Assembly: GCA_049347715.1 (NCBI GenBank)
Contig: CP186339.1
Coordinates: 1,674,001-1,738,000, forward strand
Length of the DNA: 64,000 nucleotides
Source of the DNA: Thalassotalea_B piscium_A
GTDB lineage: Bacteria > Pseudomonadota > Gammaproteobacteria > Enterobacterales > Alteromonadaceae
Direction of reading: 5' to 3'
Position 1 is the first letter of the stretch. The number at the start of each line of letters is the position of its first letter. Shown in pieces: positions 43,520 through 52,716 of the stretch. Position numbers and translations under genes: made by a program. The notes under the pieces are model-generated. The model was not told the DNA's origin. It worked only from the letters and a program-made list of their open reading frames with translations, and did not search any database.

Positions 43520-43811
43520 CGTTATTTTTACGTTAAATATGCCAAAAGACTTTCATGATGAGGTAATCGACTTATTAATGGAATTTCCTAATATATCAGG
43601 TTTTAATTTAAGACCAATGAGTGGTTATAGTAAAGAGCATAGTGGCTATGATATTGCCGAACAAGTAGAAGGTTATCGGGCTTTTTATCAAATTGAAGTG
43701 CTTATTTCAATGGCGGATCTAGTGGAATTAAAAGCTGTATTAGCACCAGTATGCCAACCAGCTAAGTTAAAGTATTGGCTTACACCTGTTTTGGCAAGCG
43801 GTCACTTTTAA
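43509..43811 (+). CDS. DUF3240-family protein
   Basis: A 100-aa cytosolic protein with a ferredoxin-like/PII-like pattern (VIDLLMEFPNISGFNLRPMSGYS, YDIAEQVEGYRAFYQIEVLIS). DUF3240 genes commonly accompany heavy-metal RND pumps and may sense or regulate; the role is unproven. It overlaps the end of the RND gene by 11 bp, so it is translationally coupled. Confidence 0.8.
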   Translation: MSNDVIFTLNMPKDFHDEVIDLLMEFPNISGFNLRPMSGYSKEHSGYDIAEQVEGYRAFYQIEVLISMADLVELKAVLAPVCQPAKLKYWLTPVLASGHF

Positions 43812-43836
43812 CCTATGGTTAATGATGATGATTATG

Positions 43837-44706
43837 TCATCGTCTAAATTTTATCACGCCGGTTGTTAAGGCGACACCTGTAAGCACGCATAAACAGCCA
43901 CAGATCATCCATGTTGTAATAACTTCATCAAGGAATAGTGCCCCCCAAAATAAACCAAATGCGGGTATTAAGTAGGTTACAGAGATAGTTTTTGCAGGTC
44001 CAAGTGCTGCAATAAGTCTAAAGAATATAATATAAGCAACGCCAGTACAGATAATACCTAAAGTAATCACTGCTGCAAAAGCATTGGTACTAGGTACAGC
44101 GGAAGGTAAAAAGAATAAACTGATAGGCAACAAAAGCAGGGTTGCTGATATCTGGCTTCCTGCCGCGAGTGCTAAGGGCTTAATATCTGACAGATAGCGT
44201 TTGGTATAATTTGCTGAAATTCCATAACACAGTGCAGCTAATAGCACAGCCAAAGTAGGTAAGATAACCGCCTCGGCATTAACCATTAGTTTATCTAACA
44301 TGAGAAAATAGACACCAATAAAGCCAATTAATAATCCGATAACAGCGCTAATACTGAGTTTGTCTTTTAACCAAATAAAAGCAACTATTGCTCCAAACAT
44401 AGGTGTTGTTGCATTTAGCACGGATGTCATACCGGCAGAAAGGTATAAGGTTGCCCAACCAAATAGAACAAAGGGGACCGCGGTGTTAAGGCTACCAACA
44501 ATGAAGATTTTAGGCCAATAGCCATTGAGGGCGCTTGTTTGTTTATGCCATATAAGCAGAGGATAGAGAAACAGACTCGCCACTAACGTTCTTAAGGCCA
44601 TAAATAGTATAGGGCCGAATTCTGGACCTGCTATCTTCATAAATATAAATGAACCACCCCAAATAGAAGCAAGTAATGGAAATTCAAGTAAGGGTCTAGT
44701 TTGCAA
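43837..44706 (-). CDS. EamA/DMT-family transporter
   Basis: A 289-aa protein with 10 hydrophobic helices; RALVASLFLYPLLIW-like and SVLNATTPMFGAIVAFIWLKDKLS mark the first EamA repeat, TYLIPAFGLFWGALFLDE the second. Probable metabolite or amino acid exporter. Convergent with the DUF3240 gene, with 25 bp between stops. Not closely similar to the EamA protein at 35774. Confidence 0.87.
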   Translation of the reverse strand: MQTRPLLEFPLLASIWGGSFIFMKIAGPEFGPILFMALRTLVASLFLYPLLIWHKQTSALNGYWPKIFIVGSLNTAVPFVLFGWATLYLSAGMTSVLNATTPMFGAIVAFIWLKDKLSISAVIGLLIGFIGVYFLMLDKLMVNAEAVILPTLAVLLAALCYGISANYTKRYLSDIKPLALAAGSQISATLLLLPISLFFLPSAVPSTNAFAAVITLGIICTGVAYIIFFRLIAALGPAKTISVTYLIPAFGLFWGALFLDEVITTWMICGCLCVLTGVALTTGVIKFRR

Positions 44707-44740
44707 GAGGATTTCCTTTAAGCTTTGTTTAAAATTGAGA

Positions 44741-45460
44741 TCAGTTTGAGATTATATCAATCACTAGAATTTCGCTGGCGGAATTCAGACGCCACATAAT
44801 ATTAAAGTGATAAAGTAAAATGCCGTATATTTTCTCATCATCTGTTTGTTTTTTATAAGCAGGTCGGGGATCTTGGGCCAATACTTGGCTAATAAACGTG
44901 CGAAGATTTGGGTAGTCTAGTTGTTGCTTAAGTACGTTAGTTGCTTGCTCACTAAAATTAACTGTCAGTAATTGACTAGGAGCTTCATTGGCAAAGCCCG
45001 CTTGAGCAGAAGTAATAGCATCAGAGTATGGGATATAGGGTTTTATATCAAGTATTGGGGTTTGATCCAATAAATCTAATCCTGAAATATGCAGATTAAC
45101 TTGTTGATTGTCATAGGTGATATTATCTAATTTTACTGCTGACATACCAATAGGATTTGGCCTAAAGGTGGAACGAGTGGCTAACACACCCATTTTTTTG
45201 TTACCACCTAACCTTGGTGGGCGTACTAAAGGCTTCCATCCTTGTGCTTGTGTGCCGTGAAAGACAAAAATAAGCCAAATATGGCTGAAGTCTGACAAAC
45301 CTCTGAGCAATTCTTGATTATTGGCATCATTGATTAATGAAATAGAGCCATGTGCGGCACTAACTAAGCCTGGTTGTCGGGGGATGGCAAACTTTTCTTT
45401 ATAGGGAGAGTTAACTATACCTATAGGATTAAAAGAAAATGAGGCTTGTTCATTTATCAT
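44741..45460 (-). CDS. trmO: tRNA (N6-threonylcarbamoyladenosine(37)-N6)-methyltransferase TrmO
   Basis: A 239-aa SAM-dependent enzyme that methylates t6A37 of tRNA-Thr. Signatures are FSFNPIGIVNSPYKEKFAIPRQPGL, HIWLIFVFHG, VLATRSTFRPNPIGMSAVKL, GLDLLDQTPILDIKPYIPY and DPRPAYKKQ. I chose ATG at the complement of 45460 (residue MINEQ...); a longer frame to 45523 overlaps the rcsF-like gene and adds residues absent in the family. Confidence 0.9.
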   Translation of the reverse strand: MINEQASFSFNPIGIVNSPYKEKFAIPRQPGLVSAAHGSISLINDANNQELLRGLSDFSHIWLIFVFHGTQAQGWKPLVRPPRLGGNKKMGVLATRSTFRPNPIGMSAVKLDNITYDNQQVNLHISGLDLLDQTPILDIKPYIPYSDAITSAQAGFANEAPSQLLTVNFSEQATNVLKQQLDYPNLRTFISQVLAQDPRPAYKKQTDDEKIYGILLYHFNIMWRLNSASEILVIDIISN

Positions 45461-45465
45461 GAGGT

Positions 45466-45870
45466 TTACGGTTGAGGTTGCGTGATATAGGCTTTTGCAT
45501 AGCAAACTCTTGTCGCCACACATTGTTTGTTTGCTTCATTATTACTGATTAATGTGCAAGCGGTAAAAATTACCGCATTAGCATGAAGATTGTAGGCTTG
45601 TTTTCTTGCATCGGTTCTTGCTTCTACTTCATCAGGTACTTGGTAATGTGCTTTTTCTTGGCAAGCGGTGCCTTCAACTAAACCAATAAACTTATAAGGG
45701 GTTGTTAATTCGGTTTCGTCAGAAACAATTTTAATTTTACTTGCAGAGAAGTAGTTACGAAAATTATCAGGGTCAATATTACTACTAACGCTTATATTTT
45801 GAGAACAGGCCGATATTGCTAACAGGATGCTAGAAATCAACGAAAAGGTTTTTATCTCTTTACTAAACAT
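45466..45870 (-). CDS. rcsF: RcsF-like outer membrane lipoprotein
   Basis: A 134-aa protein with a lipobox (LLAISAC, Cys about 22) and four Cys in the mature domain (VEGTACQ, FTACTLI, KQCVATRVCYAK). Their spacing, and ARKQAYNLHANAVIFTAC, match RcsF, the envelope stress sensor of the Rcs phosphorelay. It lies 5 bp upstream of trmO, as rcsF-trmO does in Enterobacteria. Whether an Rcs phosphorelay exists in this organism cannot be told from the window. Confidence 0.78.
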   Translation of the reverse strand: MFSKEIKTFSLISSILLAISACSQNISVSSNIDPDNFRNYFSASKIKIVSDETELTTPYKFIGLVEGTACQEKAHYQVPDEVEARTDARKQAYNLHANAVIFTACTLISNNEANKQCVATRVCYAKAYITQPQP

Positions 45871-45902
45871 AGGCTGTTACCTGAAAATATCGTGTTAAAG
45901 AA

Positions 45903-45925
45903 AGGCAATGATGATTTCATTGCCT
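45903..45925 (-). terminator. Hairpin after metG
   Basis: AGGCAATGA/TCATTGCCT, 9-bp perfect stem with a 5-nt loop about 30 bp after the metG stop. T-rich flanks on both strands, so it could stop transcription in either direction. Confidence 0.7.
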
Positions 45926-45954
45926 ATTTTTACTTTATGGTTACTGTTAAAAGA

Positions 45955-48048
45955 CTATTTAACGCGCATACCTGGTTGTGCACCGTCGTCAGGATTTAAT
46001 ATCCATAAATCCTTACCACCAGGTCCAGCAGCTAATACCATACCTTCTGACATACCAAAACGCATTTTACGTGGCGCGAGGTTTGCAACCATAACAGTAT
46101 GTTTACCAATTAGGTCTTCAGGTTGATAAGCAGATTTTATACCGGCAAATACTTGTCGTGTTTCACCACCAATATCTAATTCAAGTCTGAGTAATTTATC
46201 CGCTTTCTCTACATGTTCTGCATTTACAATTTTTGCAATGCGTAAATCAATTTTTGCAAAGTCATCAAATTGAATTTCTTCTGAAATAGGATCTGCAGCC
46301 AATGGATCCGCTAATGCGGCTGAATTATCTATTACTTTTTCAGCTTTTGCTTTTTTCTTCGATTTTTTATCTTCTTTTGCTGGTTCAGCATTACCCATAC
46401 TTTCTTTTGAATCGTCAGTCATGGCATTGATTTTATCCATATCAACGCGTTGTAGTAGGGCTTTAAATTTATTTATTTTATGATCGGTTAATAAGGTTTT
46501 ATGTCCTTCCCAAACAAGTTCATCGTTTAAAAATTCCGCCGTACTGTCTGCTAATTTAGGTAGTACAGGTTTCAAATAAATCATTAGGGTACGGAACATA
46601 TTAATACCAAGTGAGCAAATATCTTGTACTTCTTGCTGCTTGGTTTCATCTTTAATTAACTGCCAAGGTTCTTTTATAGCAATGTATTCATTCACTTTAT
46701 CAGCTAAGGCCATAATTTCACGCATGCCGCGACCAAAGTCACGAGATTCATAATGAGATGCAATACTATCTCCTGCGTTCATCACTTCATCAGCTAAGGC
46801 TTGGTTATCAATATTTGTAGATAACATGCCGTCAAAACGTTTAGTTATAAAACTTGCGCAACGTGAAGCAATGTTAACTACTTTACCTACTAGGTCAGAA
46901 TTTACTCGCTGAGCAAAGTCTTCGAGGTTTAAGTCTAAATCATCAATTCGGTTGGTTAATTTAGCTGCATAGTAATAACGTAAATACTCAGGGTTTAAAT
47001 GATTTAAATAAGTACGGCCTTTAATGAACGTACCTTTGGATTTAGACATTTTGGCGCCATTTACGGTAACAAAGCCATGAGCAAAAACAGACGTTGGTTT
47101 TCTATAACCAGCACCTTCAAGTACTGCTGGCCAGAAAAGGCTATGAAAATAAATAATATCTTTACCAATAAAATGGTAAAGCTCAGCGTCAGAATCTTCA
47201 GCCCAGAAACTGTCAAAATCAATACTGCTGTTTTTATTACACAGGTTTTTGAAACTGCCCATATAACCAATTGGGGCGTCTAACCAGACATAGAAAAACT
47301 TACCTGGCGCGTTAGGAATTTCAAAACCAAAATACGGAGCGTCGCGGCTAATATCCCACTGCTTTAAACCTTGTTCAAACCATTCTGATAGTTTGTTGGC
47401 CATTTCTTCTTGTAATGCACCACTGCGAATCCAGTCTTTCAACATACCTTCAAAGGCTGGTAAGTCAAAGAAATAATGCTCTGAATCTTTTAATATTGGC
47501 GTTGCACCTGAAACCACTGAGCGAGGATTAATCACTTCTGTAGGTGAATAAGTTGCACCACAGTTATCACAGCTATCGCCATTCTCATTTTCACTTTTAC
47601 ACTTAGGACAGGTACCTTTAATAAAGCGATCAGGCAAAAACATGCATTTTTCTGGATCATAAAGCTGAGAGATAGTACGGGTTTTAATATGACCTTTCGC
47701 GTTTAAACGATTATATATTTCTTCTGCAAACGCTTTGTTTTCGTCACTATGTGTTGAATGATAGTTATCGAAGCTGATTAAAAAGTCTTTAAAGTCGGCC
47801 ATATGCTCTTCACGCACACCCGCAATCATGTCTTCAGGTGTTATCCCTAATTCTTGGGCTTTAAGCATTATTGGGGTACCGTGGGCATCGTCGGCACAAA
47901 CAAAATAGGTTTCGTGACCACGCATTCGTTGAAAGCGAACCCAGATATCTGTTTGAATATGCTCTAATAAATGTCCTAAATGAATTGAACCATTGGCATA
48001 AGGGAGGGCACAGGTAACTAAGATTTTACGTTTATCTACTGGTTGCAT
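45955..48048 (-). CDS. metG: Methionyl-tRNA synthetase
   Basis: A 697-aa class I synthetase charging tRNA-Met. It has ALPYANGSIHLGHLLEHIQ (HIGH motif), the zinc knuckle CPKCKSENENGDSCDNC, KMSKSKGTFI (KMSKS) and a C-terminal tRNA-binding OB fold (FAKIDLRIAKIVNAEHVEKADKLL). A Lys/Glu-rich linker (EPAKEDKKSKKKAKAEK) joins it to the last domain. ATG 48048 aligns with the E. coli protein's start; an in-frame GTG at 48063 would add 5 residues. Confidence 0.96.
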   Translation of the reverse strand: MQPVDKRKILVTCALPYANGSIHLGHLLEHIQTDIWVRFQRMRGHETYFVCADDAHGTPIMLKAQELGITPEDMIAGVREEHMADFKDFLISFDNYHSTHSDENKAFAEEIYNRLNAKGHIKTRTISQLYDPEKCMFLPDRFIKGTCPKCKSENENGDSCDNCGATYSPTEVINPRSVVSGATPILKDSEHYFFDLPAFEGMLKDWIRSGALQEEMANKLSEWFEQGLKQWDISRDAPYFGFEIPNAPGKFFYVWLDAPIGYMGSFKNLCNKNSSIDFDSFWAEDSDAELYHFIGKDIIYFHSLFWPAVLEGAGYRKPTSVFAHGFVTVNGAKMSKSKGTFIKGRTYLNHLNPEYLRYYYAAKLTNRIDDLDLNLEDFAQRVNSDLVGKVVNIASRCASFITKRFDGMLSTNIDNQALADEVMNAGDSIASHYESRDFGRGMREIMALADKVNEYIAIKEPWQLIKDETKQQEVQDICSLGINMFRTLMIYLKPVLPKLADSTAEFLNDELVWEGHKTLLTDHKINKFKALLQRVDMDKINAMTDDSKESMGNAEPAKEDKKSKKKAKAEKVIDNSAALADPLAADPISEEIQFDDFAKIDLRIAKIVNAEHVEKADKLLRLELDIGGETRQVFAGIKSAYQPEDLIGKHTVMVANLAPRKMRFGMSEGMVLAAGPGGKDLWILNPDDGAQPGMRVK

Positions 48049-48174
48049 ATAAGTCTCTGACACTGACTAAAAAATAAGGTGGTAATTATGGAGGGAATGG
48101 TACAGAATTTGTCATTACTTTTCATTAATAATTGTTGTATTTTATCGACAATTAGCAATTTAACTCGATAACTT

Positions 48175-49275
48175 ATGTTTTCTAAAATTTTTTCAAGTAA
48201 ATCTCCTTCTGACGAACAAAGTAAAATTATCAATGAATTTTACCAAAAGTATCAAAGTGACATCTTCCCTAAGGGAATCGCTTCAGTTACTGAATTAACC
48301 AAGTTAAGCGTGAAAAAAGATAATATTGTGATGTCAATTTCTGTACCTTTTCCTTGTTTGGGGGAGCTTGCAGTCTTTGCAGAGCAACTATTAAATGAAC
48401 AGGGCATTTCAGTCTTAATTGATCCTGAAATACAGATGTTAAAATTAAAGGAACACGATATTAGTGGTGTAACTAATATTATTGCTATTTCCTCCGGCAA
48501 AGGAGGGGTAGGTAAATCTACTACTGCTGTAAATATTGCTTATGCGCTTCAAGAAGAGGGCGCTAATGTTGGGATTTTAGATGCTGATATTTACGGGCCT
48601 TCTATACCTAAAATGTTAGGACTTGCTGGCCAACGGGTATCTTCTACCGACGGGAAAAAAATGCAGCCACTCGAGGCTAATGGTTTATCTGCAATGTCGA
48701 TAGGCTTTTTAACCGACGAAGATGATGCAACTATTTGGCGTGGCCCTATGGCGAGTAGAGCTTTTGGTCAACTACTTAATGAAACTGCTTGGCCTGATTT
48801 GGACTATTTAATCGTTGATATGCCACCTGGCACTGGGGATATTCAATTAACCCTTGCTCAACAAGTCCCTGTTGCTGCAGCCATTGTTATCACTACTCCG
48901 CAAGATATCGCTTTAAATGATGCTGAAAAAGGGCTAACCATGTTCAATAAGGTTAAGGTGCCGGTACTTGGGATTATTGAAAATATGAGTTATCACATCT
49001 GTACTAACTGTGGTGAAAAAAGTCATTTATTTGGACGTGATGGCGGCGCAAAAATATCAGCTAAATTTAACTGTGAATTACTAGGACAATTACCTTTAGA
49101 TATCAATATTTGTAATAGTGCCGATCAAGGAAATTCACTCGTACTCGAAAATAGCAGTAGCGAAATAGCTATTCAATACCGTAGAATAGCCGAAAAAATA
49201 GCTTCAGGGCTATTCCATAAGTATGATAAACGCAGTCCTTTAACCAGTGATATACTGATTAAAACCGTTGAATAA
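48175..49275 (+). CDS. mrp: Iron-sulfur carrier ATPase Mrp/ApbC
   Basis: A 366-aa P-loop ATPase that carries Fe-S clusters to apoproteins. An N-terminal MIP18-like (DUF59) part (about 1-90) is followed by the deviant Walker A IAISSGKGGVGKSTTAVN, DADIYGPSIPKMLG, and YHICTNCGEKSHLFG (CxxC for cluster binding). Divergent from metG, as it is in E. coli. Confidence 0.94.
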   Translation: MFSKIFSSKSPSDEQSKIINEFYQKYQSDIFPKGIASVTELTKLSVKKDNIVMSISVPFPCLGELAVFAEQLLNEQGISVLIDPEIQMLKLKEHDISGVTNIIAISSGKGGVGKSTTAVNIAYALQEEGANVGILDADIYGPSIPKMLGLAGQRVSSTDGKKMQPLEANGLSAMSIGFLTDEDDATIWRGPMASRAFGQLLNETAWPDLDYLIVDMPPGTGDIQLTLAQQVPVAAAIVITTPQDIALNDAEKGLTMFNKVKVPVLGIIENMSYHICTNCGEKSHLFGRDGGAKISAKFNCELLGQLPLDINICNSADQGNSLVLENSSSEIAIQYRRIAEKIASGLFHKYDKRSPLTSDILIKTVE

Positions 49276-49324
49276 ACGCTTTTATTTACTACTGCATTAG
49301 TAATATGACATAAGAAGAAAAACA

Positions 49325-49912
49325 ATGAGATTGTGCGACAAAGACATTGAAAGCTTAATTGAACAAGGCAAAATTATTATAACGCCTCAGCCTGATAGCT
49401 CTATGATTTCAGGTGTAAGTGTTGATATTCGTTTAGGTAATGAATTTCGAGTCTTTCAAGATCATACAGCCGCGTATATTGACCTTAGTGGCCCGAAAGA
49501 AGAAATGCAAAAAGCCATGGATTCAGTGATGAGTGATGAAATATTCATCCCTGACGGTGAAGCCTTCTTCTTACACCCTGGCGAATTAGCACTTGCGGTT
49601 ACTTATGAGTCGGTGACTTTACCCGATGATATTGTGGGCTGGTTAGATGGACGTTCATCACTAGCCCGTTTAGGTTTAATGGTGCATGTGACAGCGCATC
49701 GTATTGATCCCGGTTGGTCAGGACAAATTGTTTTAGAGTTTTATAATAGTGGGAAATTACCACTGGCACTGAGACCTAAAATGAAAATAGCTGCACTTAA
49801 TTTTGAAACTATGTCGTCAAGTGCTTTACGTCCGTATAACAAAAGAGATGATGCTAAATATAAGGGACAAATGGGAGCTGTAGCTAGCCGCATAAGTCAA
49901 GACGACTCTTAA
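49325..49912 (+). CDS. dcd: dCTP deaminase
   Basis: A 195-aa homotrimeric enzyme making dUTP from dCTP. Signatures are SGVSVDIRLGNEFRVF, GRSSLARLGLMVHVTAHRIDPGWSGQIVLEFYN (active-site Ser, Arg and Glu) and KRDDAKYKGQMGA (nucleotide-binding tail). Follows mrp with about 50 bp between, so likely co-transcribed. Confidence 0.97.
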   Translation: MRLCDKDIESLIEQGKIIITPQPDSSMISGVSVDIRLGNEFRVFQDHTAAYIDLSGPKEEMQKAMDSVMSDEIFIPDGEAFFLHPGELALAVTYESVTLPDDIVGWLDGRSSLARLGLMVHVTAHRIDPGWSGQIVLEFYNSGKLPLALRPKMKIAALNFETMSSSALRPYNKRDDAKYKGQMGAVASRISQDDS

Positions 49913-49942
49913 GCTCACTATTGTTCGTTAATTTTAGTATTG

Positions 49943-49980
49943 CACCATTAGTCACTTTTTCTATAAAGTGATTAATGGTG
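49943..49980. terminator. Terminator between convergent dcd and fdxA
   Basis: CACCATTAGTCACTTT pairs with AAAGTGATTAATGGTG (16-bp stem, one G-U), followed by TTATTTT. Suited to stop both converging transcripts. Confidence 0.85.
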
Positions 49981-50005
49981 TTATTTTGAAAGACAAGATT
50001 ATTAC

Positions 50006-50335
50006 TTAGGTTTCAATAATCAGGTGTTTGATTTTATTTGGAATACCATCCCATTCTTTTGCATCAGCTGGGGGCGTTTTTACTTCAGTGATTCTTGGCC
50101 AAACTTTAACCAACTCAGCATTTAATTCAATAAATTCTTTTTGATCTTCAGGGACGTCATCTTCTTGGTAGATTGCATCTGCAGGACATTCGACGGGACA
50201 CAAATCACAGTCAATACAATCATCGGGACTAATCGCTAGAAAGTTTGGTCCTTCAAAAAAGGCATCAGCAGGGCAAACAGCTACGCAGTCAGTATATTTA
50301 CATTTTATACAATTGTCGGTAACTACAAAGGCCAT
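50006..50335 (-). CDS. fdxA: Seven-iron ferredoxin
   Basis: A 109-aa ferredoxin with one 3Fe-4S and one 4Fe-4S cluster. CIKCKYTDCVAVCPADAF (interrupted first motif) and CIDCDLCPVECPADAI are the cluster loops. The C-terminal extension KVWPRITEVKTPPADAKEWDGIP is typical of FdxA. Electron carrier in the cytosol. Confidence 0.95.
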   Translation of the reverse strand: MAFVVTDNCIKCKYTDCVAVCPADAFFEGPNFLAISPDDCIDCDLCPVECPADAIYQEDDVPEDQKEFIELNAELVKVWPRITEVKTPPADAKEWDGIPNKIKHLIIET

Positions 50336-50493
50336 ATTTTACTCTTCTAATATAATAAATAAACAATGAAATCTAAGGGATCATACCTTGGAGTTATTCT
50401 AATTGAAATAATGAATTGATTTATCATCTCGGTATGTTCAGGTAAAATAGAAATATTGTTATTTTTATTACCCAATTTTTGGAATTTCCTTAT

Positions 50494-52158
50494 ATGTTGC
50501 GTTTAACAAACATTAAACTAGCGCTTGATCATCAACCTGAACAACTGCAACAAGCTATTTTAGATAAACTGGAAATCCAGTCTGAGCAATTAGTTGATTT
50601 TACGGTATTTAAACGTGGATATGATGCCCGTAAGAAAAGTAAAATAATACTTATTTATACCCTTGATGTTACTACCACGCTTGATAATGAGTTACTCGAA
50701 AAATTTGAAAGTGATACTCAAGTTAAAGTTAGTCCTGATATGACCTATAAGTTTGTTGCACAAGCTCCCAATGAATTAAAGCAACGACCTGTGGTGATTG
50801 GGTTTGGTCCTTGTGGATTATTTATTGGTTTAGTCTTAGCTCAAATGGGGTTTAAGCCTATTATTTTAGAGCGTGGAAAAGAAGTAAGAGAACGAACGAA
50901 AGATACGTTTAATTTTTGGCGTAAAAAAATTCTTAATACTGAGTCAAATGTACAATTTGGTGAAGGAGGCGCGGGAACGTTTTCTGATGGCAAACTTTAT
51001 AGCCAAGTAAAAGATCCTAAACATTATAGTCGAAAAGTATTGCACGAATTTGTTGACGCAGGCGCACCGGAAGAAATTCTTTATGTAAGTAAACCGCATA
51101 TTGGAACGTTTAAATTAGTGACAATGATCGAAAAAATGCGGGCTAAAATAATTGAACTTGGTGGTGAAATTCGTTTCGAGCAGCGTGTAACTGATATTCA
51201 TATGTCTCAGGTTGAAGGGAGTGATGCTCAAGAAGTTACAGGGTTAACTTTAGCAACCGGTGAGGTGATCCACACTAATCATATTGCTTTAGCTATAGGG
51301 CATAGTGCGCGTGATACATTTAAAATGTTAGTTGAAAAAAATGTTTATGTGAAAGCAAAGCCTTTTTCTGTCGGTTTTAGAATTGAACATGAGCAATCAG
51401 TCATTGATGCTGCACGCTTTGGTAAGAATGCAGGTAACCCTATTTTAGGTGCCGCTGATTACAAGTTAGTTCATCATTGTAAAAATGGTCGCAGTGTTTA
51501 TAGTTTTTGTATGTGTCCTGGTGGAACTGTAGTGGCAGCAGCTTCAGAAGAAGGTCGTTTAGTGACTAATGGTATGAGCCAATACTCTCGTCATGAACGT
51601 AACGCCAATAGTGCAATTGTTGTTGGCATTGAACCTAGTGACTTTACCTATGGTAGTGAGGACCCTGAAAATGAAGCTGAAAATGTACTTGCAGGTATTG
51701 ATTTTCAACGACGTTTAGAAGAAAAAGCTTATAAATTAGGGGGCGAAAACTACGACGCTCCAGTGCAGTTAGTTGGCGATTTTCTTGCAGGAAGAAAAAG
51801 TGGTGAGCATGGTGAAGTAACCCCTTCGTATAAACCTGGGGTGAAATATTGCGATTTAAGTGAAACACTACCTAGCTATGCTATTGATGCTATTCGCGAA
51901 GCATTACCTGCTTTTGAAAAGAAAATAAACGGTTTTTCAATGAATGACGCGACGTTAACCGCTGTAGAAACAAGAACTTCATCTCCTATTCAAATAACGC
52001 GTGATAGAGAAACATTTGAAAGTGTAAATGTAAAAGGTTTGTACCCTGCAGGTGAAGGCGCTGGATATGCGGGCGGTATTTTATCTGCGGGTATTGATGG
52101 TATTAAAGTTGCCGAAGCGATGGCGCTTTCTTATTTACAGCAAATAGAACAGCAGTAG
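50494..52158 (+). CDS. FAD-dependent dehydrogenase (COG2509-type)
   Basis: A 554-aa flavoprotein. FAD binding is in RPVVIGFGPCGLFIGLVLAQMGFKPIILERGKEVRER. NVQFGEGGAGTFSDGKLYSQVKD and a C-terminal GLYPAGEGAGYAGGILSAGIDGIKVAEAM complete the pattern of this uncharacterised oxidoreductase family. ATG 50494 is used; an upstream TTG at 50479 lacks a ribosome site. Substrate unknown. Confidence 0.88.
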   Translation: MLRLTNIKLALDHQPEQLQQAILDKLEIQSEQLVDFTVFKRGYDARKKSKIILIYTLDVTTTLDNELLEKFESDTQVKVSPDMTYKFVAQAPNELKQRPVVIGFGPCGLFIGLVLAQMGFKPIILERGKEVRERTKDTFNFWRKKILNTESNVQFGEGGAGTFSDGKLYSQVKDPKHYSRKVLHEFVDAGAPEEILYVSKPHIGTFKLVTMIEKMRAKIIELGGEIRFEQRVTDIHMSQVEGSDAQEVTGLTLATGEVIHTNHIALAIGHSARDTFKMLVEKNVYVKAKPFSVGFRIEHEQSVIDAARFGKNAGNPILGAADYKLVHHCKNGRSVYSFCMCPGGTVVAAASEEGRLVTNGMSQYSRHERNANSAIVVGIEPSDFTYGSEDPENEAENVLAGIDFQRRLEEKAYKLGGENYDAPVQLVGDFLAGRKSGEHGEVTPSYKPGVKYCDLSETLPSYAIDAIREALPAFEKKINGFSMNDATLTAVETRTSSPIQITRDRETFESVNVKGLYPAGEGAGYAGGILSAGIDGIKVAEAMALSYLQQIEQQ

Positions 52159-52263
52159 TTTTACCCCAGATGGACTGTTTATATAAATATGACGCGTTTT
52201 GTCATTAACTTAAAACATTAACCATATTGTGCAATTTGATGATTAAAATTTAATAGGTGAAAT

Positions 52264-52716
52264 ATGAAAAAATTAGTATCTCTGGGTTTTATTTTACTTC
52301 ATGTAACTTTCTCCGTAGCGGCTTCTGACGGTTTGGTTAAATATAAAAGTCAGTACTCAGTCAAAGAAACGGCTGACCGTTTTGAACAGGTTATCAAGAG
52401 TAAGGGATTAACACTATTTGCAAGAATAGATCATCAGAAAAATGCTACTGGTGCCGAGCTTAAATTACGTCCGACAGAAGTGATTATTTTTGGTAACCCT
52501 AAAATTGGCACTCTTTTAATGCAATGTGAGCAGAATGTTGCCATTGATTTACCTCAAAAAGTATTAGTAAGCGAAGATGCCAATAATCAAGTGTGGTTAT
52601 CTTATAATCAACCAAATTATTTAATGGAGCGTCATACCATTAAAGGTTGTGATAAAGTACTTCGTAAGATTTCTGGTGTTTTAAGCCAGTTATCCGAAGC
52701 AACGGTAGCCAAATAA
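52264..52716 (+). CDS. Exported DUF302-domain protein
   Basis: A 150-aa protein with a signal peptide (about 1-20) and the DUF302 pattern: KYKSQYSVKETADRFEQVIKSKGLTLFARIDHQKNA, then RPTEVIIFGNPKIGTLLMQ and ALDLPQKVLV-like IDLPQKVLVSED. Periplasmic; function unknown. ATG 52264 follows AATAGGTG. Confidence 0.88.
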   Translation: MKKLVSLGFILLHVTFSVAASDGLVKYKSQYSVKETADRFEQVIKSKGLTLFARIDHQKNATGAELKLRPTEVIIFGNPKIGTLLMQCEQNVAIDLPQKVLVSEDANNQVWLSYNQPNYLMERHTIKGCDKVLRKISGVLSQLSEATVAK

